Assembly (NCBI GenBank): GCA_004555705.1
Contig: SFHI01000029.1
Location: 1 to 23,592, forward strand
Direction of reading: 5' to 3'
Source of the DNA: Clostridiales bacterium
Lineage (GTDB): Bacteria > Bacillota > Clostridia > Oscillospirales > Oscillospiraceae
Length of the DNA stretch: 23,592 bases
In this document: in pieces, positions 8,060-15,507 of the stretch
Layout: the number at the start of each line of letters is the position of its first letter
Position numbering within the stretch: the first letter of the stretch is position 1
Translations under genes and position numbers: made by a program
The notes under the pieces: model-generated
What the model was told of the DNA's origin: nothing
Database searches by the model: none
The model's input: only the letters and a program-made list of their open reading frames with translations

Positions 8060-9376
8060 ATGGCAAGCTACATTCCCTCCACTTTGGAGGAGCGGCAGGA
8101 AATGCTGCGAACCGTGGGGGTGAGCAGCTTCCGTGAGCTGTACCGGGATGTCCCCGCCCAGATGTATCTGGAGCAGGGCCTGAACCTGCCGGATGGCATG
8201 AGCGAGCTGGAGGTCCGCAGACAGGTCAGCGCCATGGCCGCGAAGAACCATGTATTCCCCACCGTGCTGCGGGGCGCAGGGGCTTACGACCACTACATCC
8301 CCAGCATTGTCAGGTACATTCCCGTCAAGGAGGAATTCCTCACCGCCTACACCCCCTACCAGGCGGAAATGAGCCAGGGCATTCTGCAGTCCATTTTTGA
8401 ATACCAGACGGACATCTGCGAGCTGACGGGCATGGACGTGTCCAACGCCTCCGTCTATGACGGGGCCACCGCTGCCGCCGAGGCCGCGGCCATGTGCGGC
8501 TTCCAGGTGGTGAACATTCCCTCCGCTCCCGATGGCTGCGTGGACCTGGAGGCCCTGAAGGCCGTTCTTGGCGAGGACACCGCCGGACTGATGCTGACAA
8601 ACCCCAATACCGTGGGCATTTTTGACGAGAACATTCTGGAGATCACCCGTCTGGTTCATGAGGCCGGGGGCCTGTGCTGCTACGACGGTGCCAACCTGAA
8701 CGCGGTCATGGGTGTGGTCCGGCCCGGCGATATGGGCTTCGACTGCGTCCACCTGAACCTGCACAAGACCTTCGCCACGCCCCACGGCGGCGGCTGGCCC
8801 GGCGCGGGGGCTGTGGGCTGCAAGGCCCATCTGGCCGAATTTCTGCCGAAATCCGCCCTGATGGACGGTGGTGACCACATTCAGATTCGCTCCTTCGCGG
8901 GCAACTTCCTGGTGGTGGTCAAGGCCCTGACCTACATTCTGACCCTGGGCCGGGAGGGCATTCCCGAGGCCGCCCGGAACGCCGTGCTCAACGCCAACTA
9001 CCTGATGGCGAAGATCAAGGGCACCTTCGAGCCTGCCTTTGACCGGATCTGTATGCACGAATTCGTGCTGGACCTGAGCCGCTTCAAGAAGGAGATCGGT
9101 GTCTCCGCCCTGGATGTGGCCAAGACCCTGATTGACTATGGCATGCATCCGCCCACGATGTACTTCCCCATGATTGTCCACGAGGCCCTGATGCTGGAGC
9201 CCACGGAGACCGAGAGCCGGGAGACGCTGGACTGGGCGGCGGAGGTATTCCGCCAGCTCTACGCCCTGGCGCAGGAAGACCCGGCGTATATGCACGCCCC
9301 CCCCCATCATGCCCAGATCGGCCGTCCCGACGAGGTGCAGGCCTCCCGGAATCCTGTTGTGCGGTATCAGCCATGA
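8060..9376 (+). CDS. Chimeric glycine decarboxylase P protein (GcvPA N-part, GcvPB C-part)
   Basis: This 438-residue frame joins two different subunits. Residues 1 to about 145 match the start of GcvPA: YIPSTLEERQEML, LRGAGAYDHYIPSIV, TAYTPYQAEMSQG, YDGATAAAEA. From about residue 146 onward it matches the C-terminal part of GcvPB: LMLTNPNTVGIF, YDGANLNAVMG, the PLP-lysine motif HLNLHKTFATPHGGG (K236), CMHEFVLDLS, HPPTMYFP, EPTETES. The C-terminal two thirds of GcvPA and the N-terminal 190 or so residues of GcvPB are missing, roughly 490 residues in total, and the junction near 8490-8507 is in frame. The normal enzyme needs both subunits for glycine decarboxylation, so activity is doubtful. 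It overlaps the next start by ATGA. Whether the deletion is real or an assembly collapse is open. Confidence 0.85.
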   Translation: MASYIPSTLEERQEMLRTVGVSSFRELYRDVPAQMYLEQGLNLPDGMSELEVRRQVSAMAAKNHVFPTVLRGAGAYDHYIPSIVRYIPVKEEFLTAYTPYQAEMSQGILQSIFEYQTDICELTGMDVSNASVYDGATAAAEAAAMCGFQVVNIPSAPDGCVDLEALKAVLGEDTAGLMLTNPNTVGIFDENILEITRLVHEAGGLCCYDGANLNAVMGVVRPGDMGFDCVHLNLHKTFATPHGGGWPGAGAVGCKAHLAEFLPKSALMDGGDHIQIRSFAGNFLVVVKALTYILTLGREGIPEAARNAVLNANYLMAKIKGTFEPAFDRICMHEFVLDLSRFKKEIGVSALDVAKTLIDYGMHPPTMYFPMIVHEALMLEPTETESRETLDWAAEVFRQLYALAQEDPAYMHAPPHHAQIGRPDEVQASRNPVVRYQP

Positions 9377-9897
9377 TCCAGCGCATCGCGCTCTATGAGA
9401 GCGCCAGCTTCGACCCCTCCAAGGCCAAGCTCCAGTCCAAGGGCGATTCCGTCCGCTCCCGGGTGGTGAACCTGCGGGAGCTGAATCCGGAGATCACCAT
9501 TCCAAAGCTAAAAGCTGCCATGGCGGAGGCCTTTGCCAAGGTTTACGGTCTGACTCTGAGCCGTTACCCGGAGGAAGCTCTGGACAGGTCCCGTATTGAC
9601 GCCCTGCGGCAGCGCAACGGAAGCTGGGAATGGCTGTATGGTCAGAAGATTCCCTTTACCTTTGAATGCGAGGAGCGGTTCCCCTGGGGCGGCGTGCAGA
9701 TCGCCCTGCAGGTGGAAAGCGGCGTTGTGCGGCAGGCGAAGGTCTATTCCGACGCCATGGACTGGTCGGTGGCCCCCAGGCTGGAGCAGGCGCTGACCGG
9801 ATGCCGCTTCTCCCGGGAGGCCCTGCAGGAGCGGCTGTCCTCCGGAGAAACCGGCGCGGAGGCGGATGTGGCCGGGCTTCTGGCTTCCTCCGTCTGA
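9373..9897 (+). CDS. lplA: Lipoate-protein ligase A, internally deleted
   Basis: This 174-residue frame keeps the first 15 or so residues of an LplA-like protein (MIQRIALYESASFDP, where the family continues with YxNLAxEEYL). It then jumps in frame to the middle: LQSKGDSVRSRVVNL, SWEWLYGQ, and the accessory domain ERFPWGGVQIALQVESGVV. LplA is usually about 325-340 residues, so roughly 150-160 residues holding most of the catalytic domain are missing, with the junction near 9415-9420. It should not ligate lipoate by itself. The start overlaps the stop of the P-protein gene (ATGA), which fits an ancestral gcvPB-lplA operon in which LplA loaded GcvH with lipoate. Confidence 0.8.
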   Translation: MIQRIALYESASFDPSKAKLQSKGDSVRSRVVNLRELNPEITIPKLKAAMAEAFAKVYGLTLSRYPEEALDRSRIDALRQRNGSWEWLYGQKIPFTFECEERFPWGGVQIALQVESGVVRQAKVYSDAMDWSVAPRLEQALTGCRFSREALQERLSSGETGAEADVAGLLASSV

Positions 9898-9987
9898 TTC
9901 GGTCCCGGCTCCGTTGAGGCGAGGGAACCCCCGACCCGCCACCAATATTTCACTTCTCTGTGTTCCATACGGATTTGTCCCCCCAGC

Positions 9988-10032
9988 AAAAACAGCCCGG
10001 CTGTACCCCTTCGGTACAGTCAGGCTGTTTTT
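9988..10032. terminator. Bidirectional terminator between lplA and the PrsW-type gene
   Basis: AAAAACAGCC (9988-9997) pairs with GGCTGTTTTT (10023-10032), and inside it CTGTACC (10001-10007) pairs with GGTACAG (10013-10019). The A-run on one side and T-run on the other let it work for both converging genes. The 90 bases between the lplA stop and this hairpin show nothing I recognise. Confidence 0.9.
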
Positions 10033-10060
10033 CTGCACCTGCCCGGAACCCCCGGGGGAA

Positions 10061-10795
10061 TCAGACCGGCGCGTCTGTTTTCGACTCGTGCTTAATCAGG
10101 AGGAACACCGTCAGATACATCACCAGCACAAAGGCGACGAACACCAGCGTAGACCGGGTGGTCCCGCTCATGCAGCAGGTGTCGTAGACCCCGTGGAGGA
10201 ACACCGCCGCCAGGTAGCCCAGGATCAGGTTGAGCCTGCAGCCAAAGCGGTTTCCCCAGTCAAAGCGGAGCTTTGCCCTGCCGTAGAAAATGCCCATAAA
10301 CACGGCGAAGCCCATATGCCCCGGAACCGCCAGGATGGCACGGGGCAGCGCAACGGAAAGACCGTAGCTGAACACATACTTCACGTTCTCGAAGGCAGCA
10401 AAGCCGAGAGACACAAAAACGGCATAGACGATGGCATCGAACCGGAAATTGAAATTGGGGTCACGCCAGGTTCTTTTGTACAGGAAGAAGAATTTTGTCC
10501 CCTCCTCCACCACCGCCACCACCAGGAAGGCCAGCAGGGTGATGTACTTCGGATTATCCGGCGATACCAGAGCGTTCAGAACCGACTCGCCGAGAACCTC
10601 CAGCACAATGGAAGCCAGGGCCGCGAGAATGCCCATCAGCACCAGACTGCCAAGCAGCCAGGGCGGCTCCCGTTCGATCCGGTCCTGTCTGTACACATAC
10701 CGCATGAGAAAAACAGCCGGAAGAATGGCAGCCAAAACATAGACGATCATCAGATAGTAAATTGGCGCTGCGATCAAAGGCGCAAAAAAGAACAT
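10061..10795 (-). CDS. PrsW-family intramembrane metalloprotease
   Basis: This 244-residue protein has about eight hydrophobic segments and the conserved PrsW motifs: E97-E98-x-x-K101 (VVEEGTKFF), F-x-x-x-E136 (FAAFENVKY), H160 (VPGHMG) and H201-x-x-x-D205 (FLHGVYDTC). PrsW proteins are membrane-embedded proteases (CPBP/PrsW superfamily); B. subtilis PrsW cleaves an anti-sigma factor. No anti-sigma factor gene is next to this copy, so the substrate is unknown. The start at 10795 is chosen because AAGGAGGGG lies just upstream on the minus strand; the open frame goes on upstream without a good ribosome site. It lies 110 bases after the esterase gene on the same strand, with no strong terminator between them. 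Confidence 0.9.
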   Translation of the reverse strand: MFFFAPLIAAPIYYLMIVYVLAAILPAVFLMRYVYRQDRIEREPPWLLGSLVLMGILAALASIVLEVLGESVLNALVSPDNPKYITLLAFLVVAVVEEGTKFFFLYKRTWRDPNFNFRFDAIVYAVFVSLGFAAFENVKYVFSYGLSVALPRAILAVPGHMGFAVFMGIFYGRAKLRFDWGNRFGCRLNLILGYLAAVFLHGVYDTCCMSGTTRSTLVFVAFVLVMYLTVFLLIKHESKTDAPV

Positions 10796-10905
10796 ATCCG
10801 TCCCCTCCTTAAAAATATCCTCCCCTAGGTGATAGCCCAATCCCGTAATGGATGCAAGCGGCGCTGCCGGAATCCGAAAAAACCAGCTATTCGACGGCAT
10901 ACCCG

Positions 10906-12033
10906 TCAGCAGAATTCCCGTAGGAACCGCCCCATCTCATCCACCACGTCCTCCGCCTGGGGAAAGACGCCCATGGCATTCAGATAGCCATGCCCCATGC
11001 CGTTGTAGACCACGACCTTCACCGGAACCCCCGCGTCCTGCAGCTTATGGGCCCAGGCGATGGTGTCGTTTTTCAGGAAGTCCAGCGCCCCCACCGAGAG
11101 GAACGTGGGCGGATTCCCGGCAGCTTCAAAGGTGTAGGGATTGCACATTGGGTCCGGCCCCGGGATTCCCAAGGAGGCGTCCAGGCTCCGGACCATCAGC
11201 TCCGTCTGCCGCACCACACACCGGGACAGCTTTTTCTGCTTCGGGTCGAAGGTAAAATTTCTGCCGTCCAGCCGGTAATAGGCGTCCTCCACGCAGAACA
11301 TATTCAGCGTCGGATACAATAGCAGCTGTCCCCGCACCATACCGGTTCCCTTGGCCCGGGTGGAGCAGTACTGGGCCAGATTTCCCCCCGCGCTGTCGCC
11401 GGTCACGAAAATCCTGGCCGGATCGATATCCAGCAGGGCAGCATTGGTATGAATCCATTCCAGCACCCGGAAGCAGTCCTCATAGGGCATGGGATAGGGA
11501 TTTTCCGGCAGCAGGCGGTAGGCTGCGCTGACCACGACCACGTGGAATTTTTCCACAAACACCTTCCATACCTCGTCATAGGGCCGGATTCCGCCGCCGA
11601 TGAATCCACCCCCGTGCATAAAATACAGGCAGGGGCAGTCCGGCTGGCAGCCCTCGCTCCGGTAGACCCGGATGGGAATCTCATAGCCGTCCGCGGCGAT
11701 AACCGTCCTGTCCAGTAGTTCCATGCCGCCCCGCACACAGACGGCACTGGAGACCTGGTCGCAGTTTTTCCGGAACGCCGCGATGCCCTTGGGGTCCGTC
11801 CGCATTTTCACCCGGTTCAGCAGGAAGTCCGGCAGCAGGGCCATTTTTTTGGCGTTCCGCCCCAGCGGGCCCCCCAGCAGCCGCGGGTCGATGGCCAGCT
11901 CCGACCCCGCGTCCGGCGCGTATTTGACCGTCACCGGCAGCCCGCCGTCCATCACGGTACAGGCGGTGGCCTTCAGCTCCGCCAGGAATTCATCGGTGTA
12001 CCATTTGTGATCCCAGCTTTTTTTCGCTTTCAT
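10906..12033 (-). CDS. Alpha/beta hydrolase, HSL-like carboxylesterase
   Basis: This 375-residue protein carries the signatures of the hormone-sensitive-lipase (family IV) esterases. The oxyanion motif is HGGG at 140-143, the nucleophile elbow GDSAGG has S214, and D318 (GALD) and H348 (GMGHGY) are the likely other triad members. Proteins of this kind hydrolyse short-chain esters in the cytoplasm; the natural substrate is unknown. About 100 residues before the HGGG motif form a cap region. No signal peptide is seen. A good minus-strand promoter lies at 12373-12401, with a palindromic element between it and the start. The PrsW gene follows and may be co-transcribed. Confidence 0.92.
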   Translation of the reverse strand: MKAKKSWDHKWYTDEFLAELKATACTVMDGGLPVTVKYAPDAGSELAIDPRLLGGPLGRNAKKMALLPDFLLNRVKMRTDPKGIAAFRKNCDQVSSAVCVRGGMELLDRTVIAADGYEIPIRVYRSEGCQPDCPCLYFMHGGGFIGGGIRPYDEVWKVFVEKFHVVVVSAAYRLLPENPYPMPYEDCFRVLEWIHTNAALLDIDPARIFVTGDSAGGNLAQYCSTRAKGTGMVRGQLLLYPTLNMFCVEDAYYRLDGRNFTFDPKQKKLSRCVVRQTELMVRSLDASLGIPGPDPMCNPYTFEAAGNPPTFLSVGALDFLKNDTIAWAHKLQDAGVPVKVVVYNGMGHGYLNAMGVFPQAEDVVDEMGRFLREFC

Positions 12034-12133
12034 ATCTGTTTCCTCACCCTCTGTTCCCGAAACAGCAGATTGCCCTCCCCACGTCCGTCCTCCATTTTCT
12101 CAGGAAATGCTTATCGTAAGAGCGCAAATCGGC

Positions 12134-12342
12134 AAATTGTTGTTTACAGCACTAAAAAAGAACTGTCATTGCGAACCAGTCCGCAGACTGGTGTGGCAAT
12201 CCCCCAACAATTCAGGACGGTTTGTTAGGGCGTTTTTCCGTTTTTCGTACATTTCGGAATATCCGGGGGATTGCCACGCCAGTGTGCGCACTGGCTCGCA
12301 ATGACAGCGTTTTATTTAGCGCACACTTATAAACAACAATTT
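12134..12342. repeat. Type A palindromic element, full copy (subtype A-I)
   Basis: The edges are AAATTGTTGTTTA at the left and AAACAACAATTT at 12331-12342. The left tip hairpin is ACCAGTC-CGCA-GACTGGT and the right one GCCAGTG-TGCG-CACTGGC. The centre carries ACAATTCAGGACGGTTTG followed by a T-rich stretch, as in the copy at 5505-5712 but inverted. It lies in the leader between a promoter at 12373-12401 and the minus-strand esterase gene. Confidence 0.88.
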
Positions 12343-12372
12343 GACCCACTGCAAGAAAATGCGCTTTTTCAT

Positions 12373-12401
12373 ATTGTATTACAGCTCGGGCGCAAAGTCA
12401 A
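12373..12401 (-). promoter_or_regulatory. Sigma-A-type promoter, probably for the esterase gene
   Basis: On the minus strand, TTGACT (12401-12396) and TACAAT (12378-12373) are separated by exactly 17 bases. Transcription would start near 12366 and run through the type A element before reaching the esterase start at 12033. It lies downstream of the hpf terminator, so it is an independent start. Confidence 0.65.
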
Positions 12402-12454
12402 TTTCTTCGCATAAGGGCCAATGAACGCCATTCCAATCCCGAAGCACTTGAAAA

Positions 12455-12493
12455 CAAGAAACACACAGCCGGTGCCTTGCGGCACCGGCTGTG
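12455..12493 (-). terminator. Rho-independent terminator of hpf
   Basis: A perfect 13-bp stem, CACAGCCGGTGCC (12464-12476) with GGCACCGGCTGTG (12481-12493), closes a 4-base loop. On the minus strand a T-rich tail (TGTTTCTTGTTTTC) follows. It starts 33 bases after the hpf stop. Confidence 0.88.
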
Positions 12494-12525
12494 GGGATAC
12501 AGAGGGCTTTCAAGCCCTTTTCATT

Positions 12526-13065
12526 TTATTCCATATCGTCGAGCAGACCGTATCCGCCGCTCTCCCGGCGGTAGACCACGGCAAAGCAGCCTCCGTTGTC
12601 CTCGTCCCGGAAGGCGAAGAAATTGTGGCCCAGCAGATTCATCTGCAGCACCGCTTCCTCCCGGGTCATGGGCCGGAAGTAGAACTGCTTCACGCGGACA
12701 ATGCTCAGGTCGTCCTCATCCTGCTCGGGCGTGAAGGAGGTCTCCTCCTGCACGGACCGGACGAAAGCGTCCTTGCGCAGCCGCTTGGCCAGACGGGTCT
12801 TGTTCTTGCGGATTTGTCCTTCAATGGTGCCCACCGCCGCGTCGATGGAAGCAAACATATCCGATGTGGCCTCGCAGGCCCGGAACCAGGTACCCGCTCC
12901 CCGCACGGTGAGCTCCACCACGTTCCGGTTCTTCTCCACGGAAAAGACCACAAGTGCCTCCGCATCCCCCTCGAAATAACGGCCCAGCTTCATCACTTTC
13001 TTTTCGGCATAGGCGTGCACGTTCTCCGGGAGTTTGACTTTCTTCTCGCTGTACTGAAATTTCAT
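12526..13065 (-). CDS. hpf: Ribosome hibernation promoting factor, long form
   Basis: This 179-residue protein has both domains of long HPF. The N-terminal RaiA/YfiA-like ribosome-binding domain covers about residues 1-95 (MKFQYSEKKVKLPENVHAYAEKK, then IDAAVGTIEGQIRKNK). The C-terminal dimerisation domain covers about 120-179 (RVKQFYFRPMTREEAVLQMNLLGHNFFAFRD). Long HPF dimerises 70S ribosomes into inactive 100S particles in stationary phase. The ATG at 13065 is chosen because AAAGGAG lies 9 bases upstream; a GTG further upstream would place that site inside the protein. The gene has its own promoter (13110-13138) and terminator. Confidence 0.96.
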   Translation of the reverse strand: MKFQYSEKKVKLPENVHAYAEKKVMKLGRYFEGDAEALVVFSVEKNRNVVELTVRGAGTWFRACEATSDMFASIDAAVGTIEGQIRKNKTRLAKRLRKDAFVRSVQEETSFTPEQDEDDLSIVRVKQFYFRPMTREEAVLQMNLLGHNFFAFRDEDNGGCFAVVYRRESGGYGLLDDME

Positions 13066-13109
13066 ATGCGGCAGCTCCTTTCGTGTCACCGGTCATCCGG
13101 TGTACTTCT

Positions 13110-13138
13110 ACTATACCACGAAATGCGGCAATCGGCAA
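13110..13138 (-). promoter_or_regulatory. Sigma-A-type promoter of hpf
   Basis: On the minus strand, TTGCCG (13138-13133) and TATAGT (13115-13110) are separated by 17 bases. The predicted start of transcription lies about 40 bases before the hpf ATG. The promoter fills most of the short gap after the DUF4364 gene. Confidence 0.7.
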
Positions 13139-13149
13139 GGGGCCGGCCC

Positions 13150-13686
13150 TCAGTCCAGTTCTTCTTCCTCGTCCAGCAGCTCCGCCATGGCCAGGTTGTA
13201 GACCGCTTCCGCCTTCTTCTCCATCAGCTTCTGGAGCCGGACAGCCTGCCGCTGGTTGGGTGCCGTCAGCTCCATGGTCATGAGGCTGCCCATCTCGTCG
13301 CTGAGCTCCAGCACCACACCGAAATCCCCGGAGGGCTTGGGCTCCACCCTGGTCTTGACAAAGCTGCTGCGGTGGATCTCCCGGTTGAACCGGAGCACCG
13401 CATCCTCCGCCTTCTGCCGGACGGTATAGGGCACGGAATTCTCCACCACTGCCCCGTCGCTGCGGCCCTTCTCCGTGATGGTGAACTGTTCCCCGTTGCG
13501 CTCCAGGTGGCCGGTTTCCACCATCTGGGGGATGGCCGTCCGCACATCAAAATAGCTCAGAAACTCATTCTGAAAGCACAGCTCATAAATCTGCTGCTCA
13601 GTGGCAGGATAGTTGACCCTGGCCATCACAAAGAGAATCAGCGCTTTCACATCCATCATATCATGAATAAATCCCACACCCTGCAC
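13150..13686 (-). CDS. DUF4364 family protein
   Basis: This 178-residue protein resembles the clostridial DUF4364 family, of unknown function. Residues of about 8-75 look like a winged helix (ALILFVMARVNYPATEQQIYELC, then IPQMVETGHLERNGEQFTITEKG), the central part is beta-rich (DFGVVLELSDEMGSLMTMELT), and the end is a long acidic helix finishing in EEEELD. A DNA-binding or regulatory role is possible but not shown. The start is a GTG at 13686 with AAAGGGGGGA 6 bases upstream on the minus strand. It lies directly upstream of hpf, which has its own promoter. Confidence 0.85.
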   Translation of the reverse strand: MQGVGFIHDMMDVKALILFVMARVNYPATEQQIYELCFQNEFLSYFDVRTAIPQMVETGHLERNGEQFTITEKGRSDGAVVENSVPYTVRQKAEDAVLRFNREIHRSSFVKTRVEPKPSGDFGVVLELSDEMGSLMTMELTAPNQRQAVRLQKLMEKKAEAVYNLAMAELLDEEEELD

Positions 13687-13733
13687 AGAGCGTCCCCCCT
13701 TTGTCTTTTCGGAAAACTTCTGACCACAGCGAT

Positions 13734-13922
13734 AAATTGTTGTTCAGCGGCTTCGCCGAATTGACAATTGACAATTGACAGTTGACAATTATTGTGTCAT
13801 AAACGGGGCGATTTTGAAATAAAACGCCTTGTTTCCGACCATTAATATTTTAATTTTCATCCCGAAGGGATTCCTTAATTGTCAATTGTCAATTGTTAAT
13901 TGTCAATTATAAAAAACAATTT
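13734..13922. repeat. Type B palindromic element with tandem TTGACAA heptamers
   Basis: The left edge is AAATTGTTGTT and the right edge is a worn AAAAAACAATTT. Next to the left edge is GGCTTCGCC, then four 7-base repeats containing TTGACA; the right side carries the same repeat inverted (TTGTCAATTGTCAATTG). The centre is AT-rich and holds CATCCCGAAGGGATTCC. The copy at 17967-18163 is the same element in the opposite orientation. It lies between the divergent DUF4364 and dpaA genes. Confidence 0.87.
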
Positions 13923-14016
13923 ATCTCTCCATGAATTTCATTATACCCGATCCTGGGAAAAAATCAAGCACCGGCATATCCTTTGCCGCATAGTCTGGCA
14001 GGAAGGAGGTATTGCC

Positions 14017-14769
14017 ATGCTGCAAAGGCCAATTTACTGCGCCGGAAGCACCCCCGCCGTCCGGTATGCCGCGGAGCTGCTCGTCCAGCGGGGCGTCCCC
14101 ATCGCCCACACCCTGGGAGAGGAGACCGGGTGCCTGCTGCTGGATGTTCCCAGCTTTGACCCTTCCGGAGCCATCCGGGGCGGGGGCAGGCTGGAGGATT
14201 TGCTTCGGGAGCTTCCCGACGACGCCGTCATTGCGGGCGGAAACCTGAACCATCCCCTGCTGGAGGGGCTCCCGCTCCTGGACCTGCTCCGGGATGAAAC
14301 CTACTTAGCCAAAAACGCCGCCATCACCGCCCAATGCACCCTTCAGATCGCCGCTTCCCTGCTCCCCGTCACCCTGGAGGAGGCTCCCACCCTGATTCTG
14401 GGCTGGGGCAGAATCGGAAAATGCCTTGCCCAGCTCCTGAAAGGTCTGGGGACCGGTGTGACCGTTGCCGCCCGGAACCCCGCCCACCGGGCCATGCTCC
14501 TGGCCCTGGGCTATGGCGCGGGGGAGGCACGGGAGCTGGACCTGGCTCCCTTCCGGCTCATCGTCAACACCGTTCCCCTTCCCCTGCTCACGACCGAACA
14601 GTTGGAGCGCTGCCCCCGGGCCGTCAAGCTGGACCTGGCCTCCCGGCGGGGCCTGCCCGGAACGGACGCGGTCTGGGCCAGGGGCCTTCCCGGCATCCAC
14701 GCCCCGGAAAGCTCCGGCGCGCTGATCGCCGACACTCTTCTGCGGCTTGGGAAGGAGGCGGAGAAATGA
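14017..14769 (+). CDS. dpaA: Dipicolinate synthase subunit A
   Basis: This 250-residue protein is the A subunit (SpoVFA) of the enzyme that makes dipicolinic acid, the calcium-chelating solute of the endospore core, from the lysine-pathway intermediate dihydrodipicolinate. It acts in the mother cell. A Rossmann nucleotide-binding motif ILGWGRIGKCLA lies at about 127-138, followed by VTVAARNPAHRAM, IVNTVPLPLL and LDLASRRGLPGTDA, with GLPGIHAPESSG near the end. It is shorter than B. subtilis SpoVFA (297 residues), mainly before the Rossmann motif. ATG 14017 follows GGAAGGAGGT at 14001-14010. The stop overlaps the dpaB start by ATGA. Confidence 0.92.
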   Translation: MLQRPIYCAGSTPAVRYAAELLVQRGVPIAHTLGEETGCLLLDVPSFDPSGAIRGGGRLEDLLRELPDDAVIAGGNLNHPLLEGLPLLDLLRDETYLAKNAAITAQCTLQIAASLLPVTLEEAPTLILGWGRIGKCLAQLLKGLGTGVTVAARNPAHRAMLLALGYGAGEARELDLAPFRLIVNTVPLPLLTTEQLERCPRAVKLDLASRRGLPGTDAVWARGLPGIHAPESSGALIADTLLRLGKEAEK

Positions 14770-15326
14770 CCATCGGTTTTGCCCTGTGCGGCTCGTTCTG
14801 CACCTTTTCCGCTGTGTTTCCGGTGATGCGGAAGCTGTCGGAGGAATATGACCTGATTCCCATTTTCTCCCAGGCCGTGTCCACCGTTTCCAGCCGCTTC
14901 GGCACCCCGGAGGAATTCGGGGCAAGGGCGGAGGACATCTGCGGCCGTCCGCCCCTTGACACCATCGCCCAGGTGGAGCCCATCGGCCCCAAAAAACTGC
15001 TGGATGCTCTGGTCATCGCCCCCTGCACCGGGAACACCCTGGCAAAGCTCTCCCACAGCATTGCGGACACCCCGGTGACCATGGCGGCCAAAAGCCATCT
15101 GCGCAACGCCCGGCCCATTGTGGTGGCCGTATCCACCAACGATGGTCTGGCTGGCGCGGCGGAGAATATCGGAAGGCTCCTGGCCCGGAAGCACTATTAC
15201 TTCGTCCCCTTCCGCCAGGATGACCCCGTAGGGAAGCCCACCTCCCTGGTGGCGGACTTCTCCGCCCTGCCGGAGGCCCTCCGCCTGGCCCTGGAAGGGA
15301 AACAGCTTCAGCCCATCCTCCTATAA
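14766..15326 (+). CDS. dpaB: Dipicolinate synthase subunit B
   Basis: This 186-residue flavoprotein-like protein is the B subunit (SpoVFB) of dipicolinate synthase. Recognisable stretches are GFALCGSFCTFSAV at the N-terminus, DALVIAPCTGNTLAKLSHSIADTPVTMAAKSHLRN in the middle, and VVAVSTNDGLAGAAENIGRLLARKHYYFVPFRQDDP near the end. The start overlaps the dpaA stop by ATGA, so the subunits are translationally coupled. The pair marks the organism as an endospore former or a recent descendant of one. Length is close to the family norm. Confidence 0.95.
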   Translation: MTIGFALCGSFCTFSAVFPVMRKLSEEYDLIPIFSQAVSTVSSRFGTPEEFGARAEDICGRPPLDTIAQVEPIGPKKLLDALVIAPCTGNTLAKLSHSIADTPVTMAAKSHLRNARPIVVAVSTNDGLAGAAENIGRLLARKHYYFVPFRQDDPVGKPTSLVADFSALPEALRLALEGKQLQPILL

Positions 15327-15330
15327 AAAC

Positions 15331-15356
15331 GATCCGGCAGCATTCGCTGCCGGATC
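15331..15356. terminator. Bidirectional terminator between dpaB and metK
   Basis: GATCCGGCAG (15331-15340) pairs perfectly with CTGCCGGATC (15347-15356) around a 6-base loop. On the plus strand TTGTTTT follows after four bases. On the minus strand GTTTTTAT follows directly, so it is stronger in the metK direction. A repeat element lies between it and the metK stop. Confidence 0.87.
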
Positions 15357-15382
15357 ACCTTGTTTTCCAATAACGGTACAAT

Positions 15383-15486
15383 AAATTGTTGTTTACAGCA
15401 CTAAAAAAGGACTGTCATTGCGAACCAGTCCGCAGACTGGTGTGGCAATCCCCCAACAATTCAGGACGGTTTGTTAGGGACAATTT
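15383..15486. repeat. Type A palindromic element, right half deleted
   Basis: Bases 15383-15479 match the left half of the copy at 12134-12342 almost exactly, including the tip hairpin ACCAGTC-CGCA-GACTGGT and ACAATTCAGGACGGTTTG. The sequence then jumps to ACAATTT, the last bases of the right edge. About 105 bases of the right half are missing while both outer ends remain. Confidence 0.85.
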
Positions 15487-15507
15487 AACTTCCCGCTTTG
15501 CGCTTCC

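Noticed and set aside
7991..9310. Minus-strand open frame of 439 codons opposite the P-protein gene
   Set aside because: The composition is that of an antisense shadow, and the plus-strand protein has many conserved glycine decarboxylase motifs.
13740..13910. CRISPR-like array from the TTGACAA repeats
   Set aside because: The units are 7 bases long and contiguous, without spacers, and sit as inverted arrays at the two ends of one palindromic element.
13939..13945. Forespore sigma-G-type -10 (CATTATA) upstream of dpaA
   Set aside because: No matching -35 stands at the right distance, and dpaA is expected to be a mother-cell gene. A convincing sigma-K site was not found either.
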